Source: Acetobacter fabarum
Lineage (GTDB): Bacteria; Pseudomonadota; Alphaproteobacteria; Acetobacterales; Acetobacteraceae
Length of the DNA stretch: 64,000 nt
Assembly (NCBI RefSeq): GCF_011516925.1
Contig: NZ_WOTG01000006.1
Location: 62,001 to 126,000 of the forward strand
Reading direction: 5' to 3'
Shown: positions 35,978 to 44,635 of the stretch, in pieces
Position numbering within the stretch: position 1 is the first letter of the stretch
Layout: each line of letters starts with the position of its first letter
Notes under the pieces: model-generated
Seen by the model: only the letters and a program-made list of their open reading frames with translations
What the model was told of the DNA's origin: nothing
Database searches by the model: none
Translations under genes and position numbers: made by a program

Positions 35978-37622
35978 GCTCTTGTTTTGCCTTCAACACG
36001 GCCCGCATGACAGGCTGATCATTCAACTTGGCGGTCAGGCGCACAACGGAACCTGTACTCCGGGCCAGAAAAATCACTTTCTGGCCCGGAAGAACCGGAT
36101 GCAGGAATTTGACCATATCCACATGCAACCCGGCTTGCCCCAACTGTTCCAGCCCGGCCTCCAGCAGCAAAACACCGGGCACAACCGGATTGCCGGGAAA
36201 ATGGCCCGGCAGGCAGGGATGATCAGAAGGCAGCGTAAAAGACCCGACTTCCTCCTCCTGCATGGCCTGCCCTGCCATGGCACGCAACGCCTGCAAGGTG
36301 AGCTTACCCAACGCATTGCGGGGTAAGGCAGGTACCAGTCTGACGCTACGCGGCAGAAAAACCGGCTCAATCTGCTCCCGCAGGGACAGCAGAATGCTCT
36401 GGGCACTCAAGGTGGAGGATACGGCAAAAACCTGCATCCGGGCCAGAACATTGGTGGCTTCACCTTCAGGAGGCAGAAATGCCCCATCCTCCACACCGGG
36501 AATGGCGTTTAATACTGCATTCAGCGCAGCAAGAGACGTCCGCTTGCCACCCAGCTTGACCACGTCCTTCATGCGGCCCAGCAGCAAAAATGTGCCATCG
36601 CTCTGAGTTTGAATAAAATCGGCGAGCAGATAGCTCGGCACACCCGGTGCTGAAACTTCAACACCATCAGTACTTTCATGCGGAGTGACACCTTTATACC
36701 ACTGCCAGTGTGCCCCGCTCACCGTCCGCCGGATGGCCATGGAACCTGTTTCTGTCGAACCGTAGATCTCGGTCACTTCTGTCCCAAGCACTTCCTCCGC
36801 CTCAGCGGCAAGCTCAGGCGCAAGCGGAGCCGAGGCCGAGACCACGCGCCGGATAGCTGGCCAAGCCAACCCCGAACGCAACATGGTACGCAACTGCAAA
36901 GGTGTTGTGACCAGAATGCGCGGGGCAAAAGCCCGGTTCAGGCTGGCCTGCCAGTCCGCCGGGTAACCACCGCCCCCTGCAACCACGGTAACGCGCGTGT
37001 TCAGGCATTGCAGCACCAATGCCTCAAACCCGTACATATGGTACGGCGGTACAGTGCCAACCAGACAGGCCGGGGCATCATCCGGGTCCAGCAGCACGCG
37101 TGCTGTTACGCTGCGTGTAACCAGCCCACCCCAGTATTTACGATGCCCGACCGGTTGCCCTGTGCTCCCCGAGGTAAAAACCAGCGCCACCAGTGTTTCC
37201 GGCTTGATGACAGGGTTATGGCAGGGCTGAGCCGCACTTTCAGCCGATGGAGGCATTGCCAGAACATCTGGCACTGTTAGCCCGCTACCGGCGAGCAATG
37301 CGCTCTCGGCATCTCCCTCAACACTGACACAGACGGCATTATGCTCCTGCGCAAGCTCTGCCAACCGGGCGGGATTACGCTCGCTGCTCAACAGCACATG
37401 CTGCCCCCGCAGCAAGGTTGCTGCAAACAGGAGTGTAAAATGGCTCACACCTGAGCAGACAGGCACAATCGGGCAGTCTGGCAGCAAGGCAGCCACCGCA
37501 TGGGCGGCATGCAGAAAACTCCACCCTGTAACAGCCCCCTGATCGGTCAGAAAAAGCGATCTGTCAGGAGCATAAACAAGGGAAAGATCAGGCCATTGCT
37601 GGTCAGGCCTCATATTGGGCAT
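35961..37622 (-). CDS. Fused acyl-ACP/CoA ligase and hotdog dehydratase (ApeH-ApeI type)
   Basis: The 553-residue protein has an N-terminal adenylation domain with the P-loop FTSGSTGQPVGH (149-160), and PRNALGK carrying the A10 lysine. From about residue 462 a FabZ-like hotdog domain follows, containing HFPGNPVVPGV (474-484). The first part should activate the aryl starter acid and load it onto ACP. The second part should dehydrate early intermediates. In some clusters these are two genes; here they are one chain. The start at 37622 has GGGTGA a few bases upstream and lies six bases after the ACP stop; an earlier in-frame start would overlap ACP. Confidence 0.88.
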   Translation of the reverse strand: MPNMRPDQQWPDLSLVYAPDRSLFLTDQGAVTGWSFLHAAHAVAALLPDCPIVPVCSGVSHFTLLFAATLLRGQHVLLSSERNPARLAELAQEHNAVCVSVEGDAESALLAGSGLTVPDVLAMPPSAESAAQPCHNPVIKPETLVALVFTSGSTGQPVGHRKYWGGLVTRSVTARVLLDPDDAPACLVGTVPPYHMYGFEALVLQCLNTRVTVVAGGGGYPADWQASLNRAFAPRILVTTPLQLRTMLRSGLAWPAIRRVVSASAPLAPELAAEAEEVLGTEVTEIYGSTETGSMAIRRTVSGAHWQWYKGVTPHESTDGVEVSAPGVPSYLLADFIQTQSDGTFLLLGRMKDVVKLGGKRTSLAALNAVLNAIPGVEDGAFLPPEGEATNVLARMQVFAVSSTLSAQSILLSLREQIEPVFLPRSVRLVPALPRNALGKLTLQALRAMAGQAMQEEEVGSFTLPSDHPCLPGHFPGNPVVPGVLLLEAGLEQLGQAGLHVDMVKFLHPVLPGQKVIFLARSTGSVVRLTAKLNDQPVMRAVLKAKQEHATHG

Positions 37623-37627
37623 CAGAT

Positions 37628-37927
37628 TCACCCAGCAGTGCGATTTGCCTGCACAAATGCGCACAAAGACCGCAAGGAGCTAAAAATCTTTTTGTTATCC
37701 GGGTCTTCCGACCGCAGGGCCACGCCGTAATCACGCCCGACAAACAGGGCAATTTCAAGCGCATCAATGGAATCAAGACCCAGCCCTTCCCCAAACAGGG
37801 GGGCCTCGGGAGCAATTTCTTCAGCCGTGACTTCAAGCTGAAGTGCTGCAACAAGCCGTTCTGCAACTTCATGCTCAAAAGGCGTTTGTATTGTTGTCGA
37901 GCGGGTCGTATTCACAGCATGTCTCAT
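37628..37927 (-). CDS. Acyl carrier protein of the polyene cluster
   Basis: The 99-residue protein has the phosphopantetheine site LGLDSIDALE with Ser53, in an acidic helical ACP fold. The start is uncertain: ATG at 37927 gives a normal N-terminus, a GTG 12 bases later is possible, and the open frame continues upstream without a clear ribosome-binding site. It is the only ACP seen in the cluster. Its 5' end is close to the start of a gene on the opposite strand, so its promoter must lie inside that gene or farther upstream. Confidence 0.88.
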   Translation of the reverse strand: MRHAVNTTRSTTIQTPFEHEVAERLVAALQLEVTAEEIAPEAPLFGEGLGLDSIDALEIALFVGRDYGVALRSEDPDNKKIFSSLRSLCAFVQANRTAG

Positions 37928-37943
37928 GTTAAGTGCAGATATC

Positions 37944-38630
37944 ATGAGTGAGCTAACACAAACACGCATTATCGCAAAGCCAACATGGCTGGAAAGACAC
38001 ACAGCTTTCCGGCGTGGGGCTGGTGCTATGCTTGTGTCCCTATCAATTCTTCTTTGGCATATACCCTATACACCTTACGCAGCAATTCCCGTTAGTGTTA
38101 TCTCGCTTCTCATGCAGTGCATGGCGTTTGCTCTACTAAGCCTGCACCTTAAAACAAGTGCTGTTATGGCTATCTGCTTGGTGCCTTTGGCCGTGCACTG
38201 GCCACACCAGGCAACAGTTGCCGATGGCTGCGTGCTTTATGCGGCTTCTCTGGGGATGATGCTGTTCGTTTTTGGCCGCTCCCTTTTGCCATCCCGGCAG
38301 CCGCTTGTTGCTGTTATGGCCAGCCGGGTACATGGCCCCTTGCGGGCGGATATTGCACGCTACACACACGTACTAACGGTTTTTTGGACCATGTTTTTTG
38401 CCGCAGCCCTGACCACACCGCCGCTGCTGTTCTGGTTCGGGCCTGCTGGCATATGGCAATGGCCGCTCTCTGGGGGCACATTTGCCATGGCGCTGTTGTT
38501 CATGGTTATGGAGGCAGGTGTCAGGCGCCTTGTCATACGCGACTTCCAGCACGTATCACTCAGGACGACGATAGCGGCTTTCCGCAACACACACGCCTCG
38601 CCCATGCAAACAACAACCTCAGATGCATAA
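37944..38630 (+). CDS. COG4648-type integral membrane protein of aryl polyene clusters
   Basis: The 228-residue protein has about six hydrophobic segments. Its central motif GMMLFVFGRSLLPSRQPLV, followed by VHGPLRADIARYTHVLT, is characteristic of the COG4648 membrane proteins found in aryl polyene clusters. The role is unknown. It is transcribed opposite to its neighbours: its 5' end is 16 bases from the ACP start and its 3' end overlaps the convergent glycosyltransferase gene by 71 bases. An in-frame ATG 18 bases upstream is an alternative start and would overlap the ACP start. Neither start has a good ribosome-binding site. Confidence 0.78.
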   Translation: MSELTQTRIIAKPTWLERHTAFRRGAGAMLVSLSILLWHIPYTPYAAIPVSVISLLMQCMAFALLSLHLKTSAVMAICLVPLAVHWPHQATVADGCVLYAASLGMMLFVFGRSLLPSRQPLVAVMASRVHGPLRADIARYTHVLTVFWTMFFAAALTTPPLLFWFGPAGIWQWPLSGGTFAMALLFMVMEAGVRRLVIRDFQHVSLRTTIAAFRNTHASPMQTTTSDA

Positions 38631-39300
38631 AAACGAGCCGTGTGTTGTCCCGCACATAATGGAAATGGGAAATCCCCCCTTCGGCTGCGTTAAAATACTG
38701 CACAACAGCGGGTTTATTGAGTGCGGGCACTCCCTGCCAGACCATACGCGCGGCAACCTCCGGATCAAAATCAAAGCCGCGCATAAAGCGTGATGCCTGA
38801 AGAACCATGACCAGTGGTTTGAGTGGATAAACCCTAAAACCAAACAGGCAATCTTTAACAGCGCCCCCTGTTTCCATATCAATGAGGATATTGGATAACT
38901 TGCGCCCCCACACGCGCAGAGCGGGTGCTTCTGACCCAAAGACTGGCACGCCCAGTACCAGAGCCTGCGGAGCGGAGCGGGAGAGCGCAATAAAATCCGG
39001 CACAGCCTGCGCTGGGTGCTGGCCATCTGCATCCATGGTCAAGGCATGCGTGTAGCCTGCCTGCAAGGCCCACAACGCCCCTTGCAAAACCGCGTGCCCC
39101 TTGCCCCCATTTTGTGCCAGATGCAGGATTTTGAGCCCTGCATGCGCTGGCAGCATATCATCCAGTGTACGGTCGCTGCCATCGGTACTGCCATCTGTAA
39201 CCACCACTACATCCGGCCAGACCGCCAGCACGGCAGAAACCGTGCTCCGCAGCAAAAGCCCGGAGTTATAGGATGGAACAAGAACAATACAGCGGAACAT
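38560..39300 (-). CDS. Family 2 glycosyltransferase of the polyene cluster
   Basis: The 246-residue GT2 protein starts with CIVLVPSYNSGLLLR and has DGSTDGS and the metal-binding DADGQHP. The later region RFMRGFDFDPEVAARMVWQG contains the GT2 acceptor-side motifs. It is related to dolichol-phosphate-mannose synthase-like enzymes in polyene clusters and may glycosylate the lipid or aryl part. ATG at 39300 is preferred because AGGT precedes it; another ATG lies nine bases upstream. Confidence 0.85.
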   Translation of the reverse strand: MFRCIVLVPSYNSGLLLRSTVSAVLAVWPDVVVVTDGSTDGSDRTLDDMLPAHAGLKILHLAQNGGKGHAVLQGALWALQAGYTHALTMDADGQHPAQAVPDFIALSRSAPQALVLGVPVFGSEAPALRVWGRKLSNILIDMETGGAVKDCLFGFRVYPLKPLVMVLQASRFMRGFDFDPEVAARMVWQGVPALNKPAVVQYFNAAEGGISHFHYVRDNTRLVFMHLRLLFAWARRVCCGKPLSSS

Positions 39301-39408
39301 GGCAGGCATACCTGTGGGTCAAAACCAGAATAAAATACAGCAAGACTGGTCCACATACCTCAATTACGGTAAGAACCGAATACCAAGATCATTGAACCGG
39401 AAATGGCA

Positions 39409-40152
39409 ATGTCTGAGCGCATACCCTGCCCACCTCACCCTGTCCTGCCTGACTATTACCGCACCAAGGGGGAACACAGGCAGTTTGTTCGCTCTATTTT
39501 TGATAAAACCGCCGGCTATTATGACCGGATCAACGCTGTTTTTTCACTCGGGTCCGGTAAATGGTACCGACGCTGGATGTTGCGCATGGCCGGGCTGCGT
39601 GCCGGGCAGACATTGCTGGACGTTGCTACCGGCACGGGCCTTGTTGCGCAGGAAGCCGCAACCATAACGGATGCCGCCAACATTATCGGGCTGGATATGA
39701 GCGCAGGCATGCTCCAGCAATGCCGTGACAAACTGCCCATTCAGGTTGTGCTGGCAGATGCTCAGGCCCTGCCAGTTGCCCCTGCCAGCATGGACATGCT
39801 GAGCATGGGCTACGCCTTACGGCATGTGCAGGACCTTAGAGCAACGTTTGCAGGTTATCTGGATGTGCTTAAGCCCGGCGGCCATGTGCTGATCCTTGAG
39901 ATCGGGCGGGCTGACAACCGGCTTATCCAGCTTATGCTGCGGTTTTACCTTGGCCGGGTTGTCCCGCTGCTGTCCGGCGTTGCGGCATCGCAGGACAGCA
40001 GGAGACTTATGGCCTATTACTGGGACACAATAGAAGAATGCGTTCCCCCCGCCCGTATTCTGGGCACCATGCAATCTGTCGGTTTTAGCAACGTGCGCAA
40101 ACACACATCGTTTGGTGTGTTCCATGCGTATATGGCCGAACGGCCACTATAA
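39409..40152 (+). CDS. SAM-dependent methyltransferase associated with the polyene cluster
   Basis: The 247-residue class I methyltransferase has motif I LLDVATGTGLVAQEA (about 64-78) and the acidic GLDMSAGML. It has a UbiE-like N-terminus FVRSIFDKTAGYYDRINAVFSLG. The sequence resembles UbiE but lies divergent from the polyene glycosyltransferase, and aryl polyenes are often O-methylated on the aromatic ring, so methylation of the head group is the likely role (inference). The start at 39409 uses GGAA six bases upstream; an ATG six bases earlier is possible. A small hairpin (40170-40204) follows the gene. Confidence 0.8.
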   Translation: MSERIPCPPHPVLPDYYRTKGEHRQFVRSIFDKTAGYYDRINAVFSLGSGKWYRRWMLRMAGLRAGQTLLDVATGTGLVAQEAATITDAANIIGLDMSAGMLQQCRDKLPIQVVLADAQALPVAPASMDMLSMGYALRHVQDLRATFAGYLDVLKPGGHVLILEIGRADNRLIQLMLRFYLGRVVPLLSGVAASQDSRRLMAYYWDTIEECVPPARILGTMQSVGFSNVRKHTSFGVFHAYMAERPL

Positions 40153-40169
40153 ACACCTTCAACACGCCC

Positions 40170-40204
40170 CAAGGTGCAGCCCTGTAATCTGGGCATGCAC
40201 CTTG
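40170..40204. terminator. Stem-loop between convergent genes
   Basis: CAAGGTGCA plus GCCC pairs with GGGC and TGCACCTTG with one bulged A. It lies between the methyltransferase (ends 40152, +) and the small exported protein gene (ends 40216, -). No T tract, so bidirectional termination is probable rather than certain. Confidence 0.6.
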
Positions 40205-40215
40205 CTGGCTGCGGT

Positions 40216-40542
40216 TTAAGCTGCACCTGATGGCAGGCACACCCCATGGAATTCACGATTGGGATGTTCCTGCTGTTCACGGAAAAACTTCAATGCGTCT
40301 TCACAGGCTGCTTTGGTGTAAAATGAAGCCGTAATCATGGCGTCTTCATTGTCCGGGCCACGCTGCGCTACCAGCACCCATAACGGGCGCATGGAATGGC
40401 CATTTTCCACGCCATTTTGCGCAGTATCCACAATCACATCCGGTTGAGCATCGGCCATAACCGGATACGTGGCTGCCGCCAGCCCCACCGCAACAAAACA
40501 CCCGGATACATAAAGCATCATACGCTTAAAATTGACCTTCAT
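40216..40542 (-). CDS. Small exported protein of unknown function
   Basis: The 108-residue protein has a signal peptide (MLYVSGCFVAVGLAAATYPVMA, cleavage about residue 30) and a mature part of about 77 residues. Two cysteines (in AACEDAL and GVCLPSG) could form a disulfide. I do not recognise the family. It is a single gene on the minus strand between the polyene methyltransferase and the YaiI-type gene. Confidence 0.65.
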   Translation of the reverse strand: MKVNFKRMMLYVSGCFVAVGLAAATYPVMADAQPDVIVDTAQNGVENGHSMRPLWVLVAQRGPDNEDAMITASFYTKAACEDALKFFREQQEHPNREFHGVCLPSGAA

Positions 40543-40695
40543 TCACCAAACTCCCGTATATAATATCAACAGGAACTTCTTACTCTATTGATCGGAATAT
40601 GTGTCCCTTTGTATTACTCTATCTGGGATACAGAATTATCAATACTGCCTATGGTGCCGCTTGCTCCATAAGCAAGGCTGCGGCAAATTACGGGC

Positions 40696-41172
40696 ATGAT
40701 CCGTATTTTTATCGATTCCGATGCCTGCCCCGTCAAAGACGAAGTGTACCGTGTTGCCACGCGCTATAAATTGCATGTTTTTGTTGTTTCCAACCGTATG
40801 ATGGCTGTTCCCGCCTCTCCACTTATTGAGCGGATTGTTGTGGATGCCGGTCCCGACATAGCTGATGACTGGATAGCCGAGCGCGTTCAAAGCCGGGATA
40901 TTGTCATAACCGCTGATATTCCCTTAGCCGCCCGGTGTGTGGAAAAAGGTGCTTATGTTCTTGAACACAAAGGCCGGTTGCTGGATGGGGATGCCATAGG
41001 CATGGCATTGGCCATGCGGAACCTGATGACTGACCTGCGCTCGGCTGGAATGATCACCCCCGGAAGCGCTACATTTGGCAAGGCAGATCGCTCCCGCTTT
41101 CTGTCTGAGCTTGATACATTGGTGGTCAAGGCACGCAAACAACCCATCCGCCTGCTACCACCTAACGGATAA
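40696..41172 (+). CDS. YaiI/YqxD (DUF188) family protein
   Basis: The 158-residue protein matches the UPF0178/DUF188 family along its whole length: FIDSDACPVKDEV near the N-terminus, VVDAGPDIADDWIAER and VITADIPLA in the middle, and GPATFGKADRSRFL-like text (here SATFGKADRSRFL) near the end. The fold resembles PIN nucleases and the acidic residues are kept, but the biological role is not known. Confidence 0.9.
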   Translation: MIRIFIDSDACPVKDEVYRVATRYKLHVFVVSNRMMAVPASPLIERIVVDAGPDIADDWIAERVQSRDIVITADIPLAARCVEKGAYVLEHKGRLLDGDAIGMALAMRNLMTDLRSAGMITPGSATFGKADRSRFLSELDTLVVKARKQPIRLLPPNG

Positions 41173-41244
41173 CAGGCCGGCGGCAGCCCTGCGCTTTTGC
41201 GCGACAATAGCGCAGAGTTACGTCACGCCTGCCTGATGTAATGC

Positions 41245-42306
41245 TTACTGCACTTCTGCAGCAAAAATGTTAGCGCCCAGTGCCTGCGCAATAAACTGCA
41301 CGGCAAGCTGCCCGCGAACGCTGTTGCCGGCCGCATCAAGGCGGGACGAATAAACACCAATGGCCAACTTACCGGGGACCACGGCTACAATACCGCCCCC
41401 TACCCCGCTTTTTCCTGGCAGGCCGACCTTGAACAGCCATTCGCCAGACGTATTGTACAAACCTGCGGTTGCCATAACTGCCAGTACATGGGCGCTTGTA
41501 GCGGCATCAACCACGGCATGATGGGTACGCGGGTTTGTCCCTCCATTGGCCAGAGTGGCCCCCATGGTTGCCAGATCAACCGCATCTACATCGTAGGAAC
41601 ATTCACGCGTATAAAGATCCACTGTTTCCGATACATCGGCATATAAATGGTCATAACTTTGCAGCAGCATTGCTATGGCCTGATTGTGCTGGTTACTGGC
41701 CATTTCTGATCGGTAAACATTATCGTTCAAATGCAAGGTATGCCCTGCAAATGCTGATGCTGTATCTATAACGCTCTGCCATTTTGCATCCAGCGTTTTG
41801 CCTTCGACCAGACTTGCTGTTGCCATGGCCCCCGCATTAACCAATGGGTTACCGGGGGGCGGGCTGCCACCCAGCTTGTCATTATTCAACTCTACCGCCA
41901 AAGCGGAATTAAACGGCAGACCGGTGGCATTCACGCCGATCTTATGCAGAACACTCTCTGCTCCCTGTTTATGCAGAACATCCGCCAGCGTAAAAATTTT
42001 AGAAACAGATTCCACAGGGAACGGGTGCCCAGCATCCCCAATCCGGAAAACCCGCCCATCCACCGTTACAACAGCAATGCCGTAGAGTTTGCCGTCTGCC
42101 TTGGCCAGATAGGGAATATAACTGGCATTTTTCCCTTCCATAACAGGCTTGTATTTGTCATAAGCCTGTTCAATCACTTTTTGGATAACAGCAGAAGATG
42201 CTGGCTGAGGCTTATCCCGTGCACTTGCATTATTGGTAGGCAACACTACAAAACAGGTTGTTAAGATCAACGAAGCGGATATTTTAATAAAAAAATTATT
42301 GCGCAC
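41245..42306 (-). CDS. glsA: Glutaminase with signal peptide
   Basis: The 353-residue protein is a serine-dependent glutaminase. The nucleophile motif SVSKIF (Ser100, Lys103) is followed by NPLVNAGAMA, and the C-terminal loop PGKSGVGGGI is characteristic. It converts glutamine to glutamate and ammonia. An N-terminal hydrophobic stretch (ISASLILTTCFVVLP) ending in ASA predicts export to the periplasm, while most GlsA enzymes are cytosolic and about 310 residues long. The start is GTG. The gene stands alone. Confidence 0.92.
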   Translation of the reverse strand: MRNNFFIKISASLILTTCFVVLPTNNASARDKPQPASSAVIQKVIEQAYDKYKPVMEGKNASYIPYLAKADGKLYGIAVVTVDGRVFRIGDAGHPFPVESVSKIFTLADVLHKQGAESVLHKIGVNATGLPFNSALAVELNNDKLGGSPPPGNPLVNAGAMATASLVEGKTLDAKWQSVIDTASAFAGHTLHLNDNVYRSEMASNQHNQAIAMLLQSYDHLYADVSETVDLYTRECSYDVDAVDLATMGATLANGGTNPRTHHAVVDAATSAHVLAVMATAGLYNTSGEWLFKVGLPGKSGVGGGIVAVVPGKLAIGVYSSRLDAAGNSVRGQLAVQFIAQALGANIFAAEVQ

Positions 42307-42474
42307 AGGATCTATCTTTCATCAGCATTCATGTAATGCGTTACTACAATACACTTAATGAAAAATAAAATCCCACATCACAGCCTATGCAGTTCCCCTT
42401 TAGTTCCGCCAGAGCGTAATGTTCCCTTCACACTCACAAGCACCAAAAGAGGAAAACTTTTTAGCTGCAATCAA

Positions 42475-42870
42475 TCAGTTACAATACTGGGTGTCAGAAA
42501 CATGCTCCAGCCAATCAACCGGGGAGCCATTCTGCTTTTCCTGAATTGCAATATGGCTCATCGCCGTCGTTGCTGTCGCACCATGCCAGTGCTTTTCACC
42601 CGGGGCGAACCAGATTGTATCGCCGGGATGGATTTCCTCAATCGGGCTACCTTCACGCTGCACCCAGCCACACCCTGCCGTCACGATAAGCATTTGCCCA
42701 AGCGGGTGAGTATGCCAGGCGGTGCGGGCTCCCGGCTCAAACGTAACCAGCGCGGTGGTTACCTGAGAGGGCTCCGGCGGGTTAAAAAGTGGGTCTATAC
42801 GTACCGTCCCAGTAAACCAGTCGACCGGCCCTTTAGCGGAGGGTTGGGTCCCTATGCGTTTGATCTCCAT
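42475..42870 (-). CDS. Small cupin-domain protein
   Basis: The 131-residue single cupin has [21 protein letters not shown] with two His ligands and later [13 protein letters not shown] with further His residues, so a metal site is likely. ATG at 42870 is chosen because the protein then has the normal cupin length; the longer open frame overlaps the upstream MFS gene region without a signal. Family relatives include carboxymuconolactone decarboxylase-linked and quinone-related cupins. Cotranscription with the MFS gene 73 bases upstream is possible. Confidence 0.8.
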   Translation of the reverse strand: MEIKRIGTQPSAKGPVDWFTGTVRIDPLFNPPEPSQVTTALVTFEPGARTAWHTHPLGQMLIVTAGCGWVQREGSPIEEIHPGDTIWFAPGEKHWHGATATTAMSHIAIQEKQNGSPVDWLEHVSDTQYCN

Positions 42871-42943
42871 AAGCACTCTATCCTGTATGTGGTTCAAAAA
42901 TGTTAAATCCGGTTGCTTGTCCTGCCTGAATGCCTGACAGGTT

Positions 42944-44149
42944 TTATGCTCCTCGACCGGCCAATCGCCCTGTCGTGGCCGCCAAAAGCGCAGCAATCGC
43001 AAGCACCACTGCACTAGCCGCAAATGTGGCCTGATACCCAACCCCGTCAAAAAGGATGCCACCACAGGTCGCCCCTAGCGTAATGGCGAGTTGGACAACT
43101 GCCACCATAAGCCCCCCACCGGCTTCAGCATCCTGGGGAAGTGTTCGGGCAAGCCAGGTCCACCAGCCCACAGGGGCGGACGTAGCGAACAAACCCCACG
43201 CAGTAAGTATAACAGCGGAAACAGCAACCCACTTACCCAGAACAATAAGAGCAGTAGCCAGAAAAGCCATGAGGACAGGAATAATAATCAGCGTGGGATA
43301 AACACTGTTTTTTAGAGCATTCCCGATCAGTACAGTGCCAACAAAGCCAGAAATACCCATAAGGAGCAGGATTAACGACAAAGTGGATACGTCCACATGA
43401 GCAACGTCTTCAAGAAATGGCCTGACATAAGTAAAAAGCGTAAACTGGCCCATAAAAAACAGGCTGACTGCCAGCATACCAACAGCCACAATCGGTCGTC
43501 TCAGCAAAAAAAATACACTGGCCGACTGCTGATGCCGCGCGCTCGCCATAGATGGGAGACTGACAAACTGCCAGACAAAAACAACAACAGCCACGGGCAC
43601 CACACAGAAAAAAGCACCACGCCAGCCAATAAGACCACCTAAAAAACTACCAGCAGGTGCAGCAATAACGGTAGCCAGAGCGTTTCCGCCATTCAGGATT
43701 GCAAGCGCACGGGGCACGTGGTGGTCCTCCACAAGCCGCATAGCCGTAGCGGCAGACATGGACCAGAAACCGCCAATAACAACACCGATCATTGCCCGCC
43801 CGAGCATGAACACCACATAATTCGGAGCAAGGGAAACAACACTCCCCGACACGATCATCATGGCGATCAGGGCCAGCAACAGGGTTTTACGGTTAATCCC
43901 CTTGGCCAGTGCGGAAATAAAGAGGCTGGTCAGCACCGCAAATGCGCCAGAAACTGAAATAGCCTGCCCTGCCTGCCCTTCTGTAATATGCAGATCAGCC
44001 GCAATCGGGGTTAAAAGACTAACAGGCATAAACTCGGATGCGACAAGTGCAAACGCACCCAGAGACATGGCCAGCACCGCCCCCCAACCCCCGGCTGACT
44101 GATTGGCGCTCCGAGTTATTTTAGAAACTGTTTGAGAGATATTATCCAT
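42944..44149 (-). CDS. MFS exporter, NepI (purine ribonucleoside efflux)-like, 12 TM
   Basis: The 401-residue carrier is close to NepI throughout: [20 protein letters not shown] near the N-terminus, [16 protein letters not shown] in helix 4-5, [18 protein letters not shown], and [22 protein letters not shown]. Twelve hydrophobic segments are visible. NepI exports inosine and related purine nucleosides; a related DHA1 drug efflux role is equally possible. It is divergent from the mesX gene across a 486-base gap. Confidence 0.82.
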   Translation of the reverse strand: MDNISQTVSKITRSANQSAGGWGAVLAMSLGAFALVASEFMPVSLLTPIAADLHITEGQAGQAISVSGAFAVLTSLFISALAKGINRKTLLLALIAMMIVSGSVVSLAPNYVVFMLGRAMIGVVIGGFWSMSAATAMRLVEDHHVPRALAILNGGNALATVIAAPAGSFLGGLIGWRGAFFCVVPVAVVVFVWQFVSLPSMASARHQQSASVFFLLRRPIVAVGMLAVSLFFMGQFTLFTYVRPFLEDVAHVDVSTLSLILLLMGISGFVGTVLIGNALKNSVYPTLIIIPVLMAFLATALIVLGKWVAVSAVILTAWGLFATSAPVGWWTWLARTLPQDAEAGGGLMVAVVQLAITLGATCGGILFDGVGYQATFAASAVVLAIAALLAATTGRLAGRGA

Positions 44150-44635
44150 TCCGCCTCGGTATTATAGCAATCCGTAGCCATGATTTTCCCTACAGCGCAC
44201 ATAAGCAGCAAACAGCATTAACCTGGAAAACTGTAGCAGCGACTGAGGTTGCTTTAGGACATAAGGAACGAACTCTCTCAGGACTAGCCCCAATAAAACG
44301 AGCATGATCATGAATTATACTCATGAATAGACGTTTTGGGGTGTTTAGAGGCTACATGCCTGCTGGTAATGGGAGAAAAGGTCTGGGCATCACAGCACAT
44401 GCTCTCCAGGCGGCTGAGCATCTGGATCCCTAGCCTGCAACCTATGAATGATATTTATGGATCAATGAAATTAAATCATTTTTATTCAATATTGTGTTCA
44501 GGCATAAAGAGTTCAACACAGCTTAAACGCAGAACACGACCAAACATAACCTGAAAAACAGAAGCATAAACCGTGAGGTTCTCAACTCCCGGAAGATGAA
44601 ATCTGCTTTCTGACAAAACAGGAGGGAGTTCGACC
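44150..44635. other. 486-base AT-rich divergent intergenic region
   Basis: Contains promoters for the NepI-like gene (-) and the mesX-mesD pair (+). Two TCATGAAT copies occur with a 13-base period at 44308-44315 and 44321-44328. The mesX ribosome-binding site is strong (GGAGGGAG just before 44636). I looked for a SAM-II-type or other SAM riboswitch signature and did not see one. Small hairpins near 44570-44610 are too short to call. No gene is supported. Confidence 0.5.

Noticed and set aside
39409-40152. UbiE (ubiquinone/menaquinone methyltransferase) annotation
   Set aside because: The N-terminus resembles UbiE, but the context in the polyene cluster and weaker agreement elsewhere favour a pathway-specific methyltransferase.
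42871-43065. Longer N-terminus for the small cupin protein
   Set aside because: The extension overlaps the MFS gene region, has no ribosome-binding site and is not part of a cupin fold.
44540-44635. SAM-responsive riboswitch before mesX
   Set aside because: No SAM-II consensus (for example the GCTAAAAAGG-like end) or long paired stem was found; only very short hairpins.
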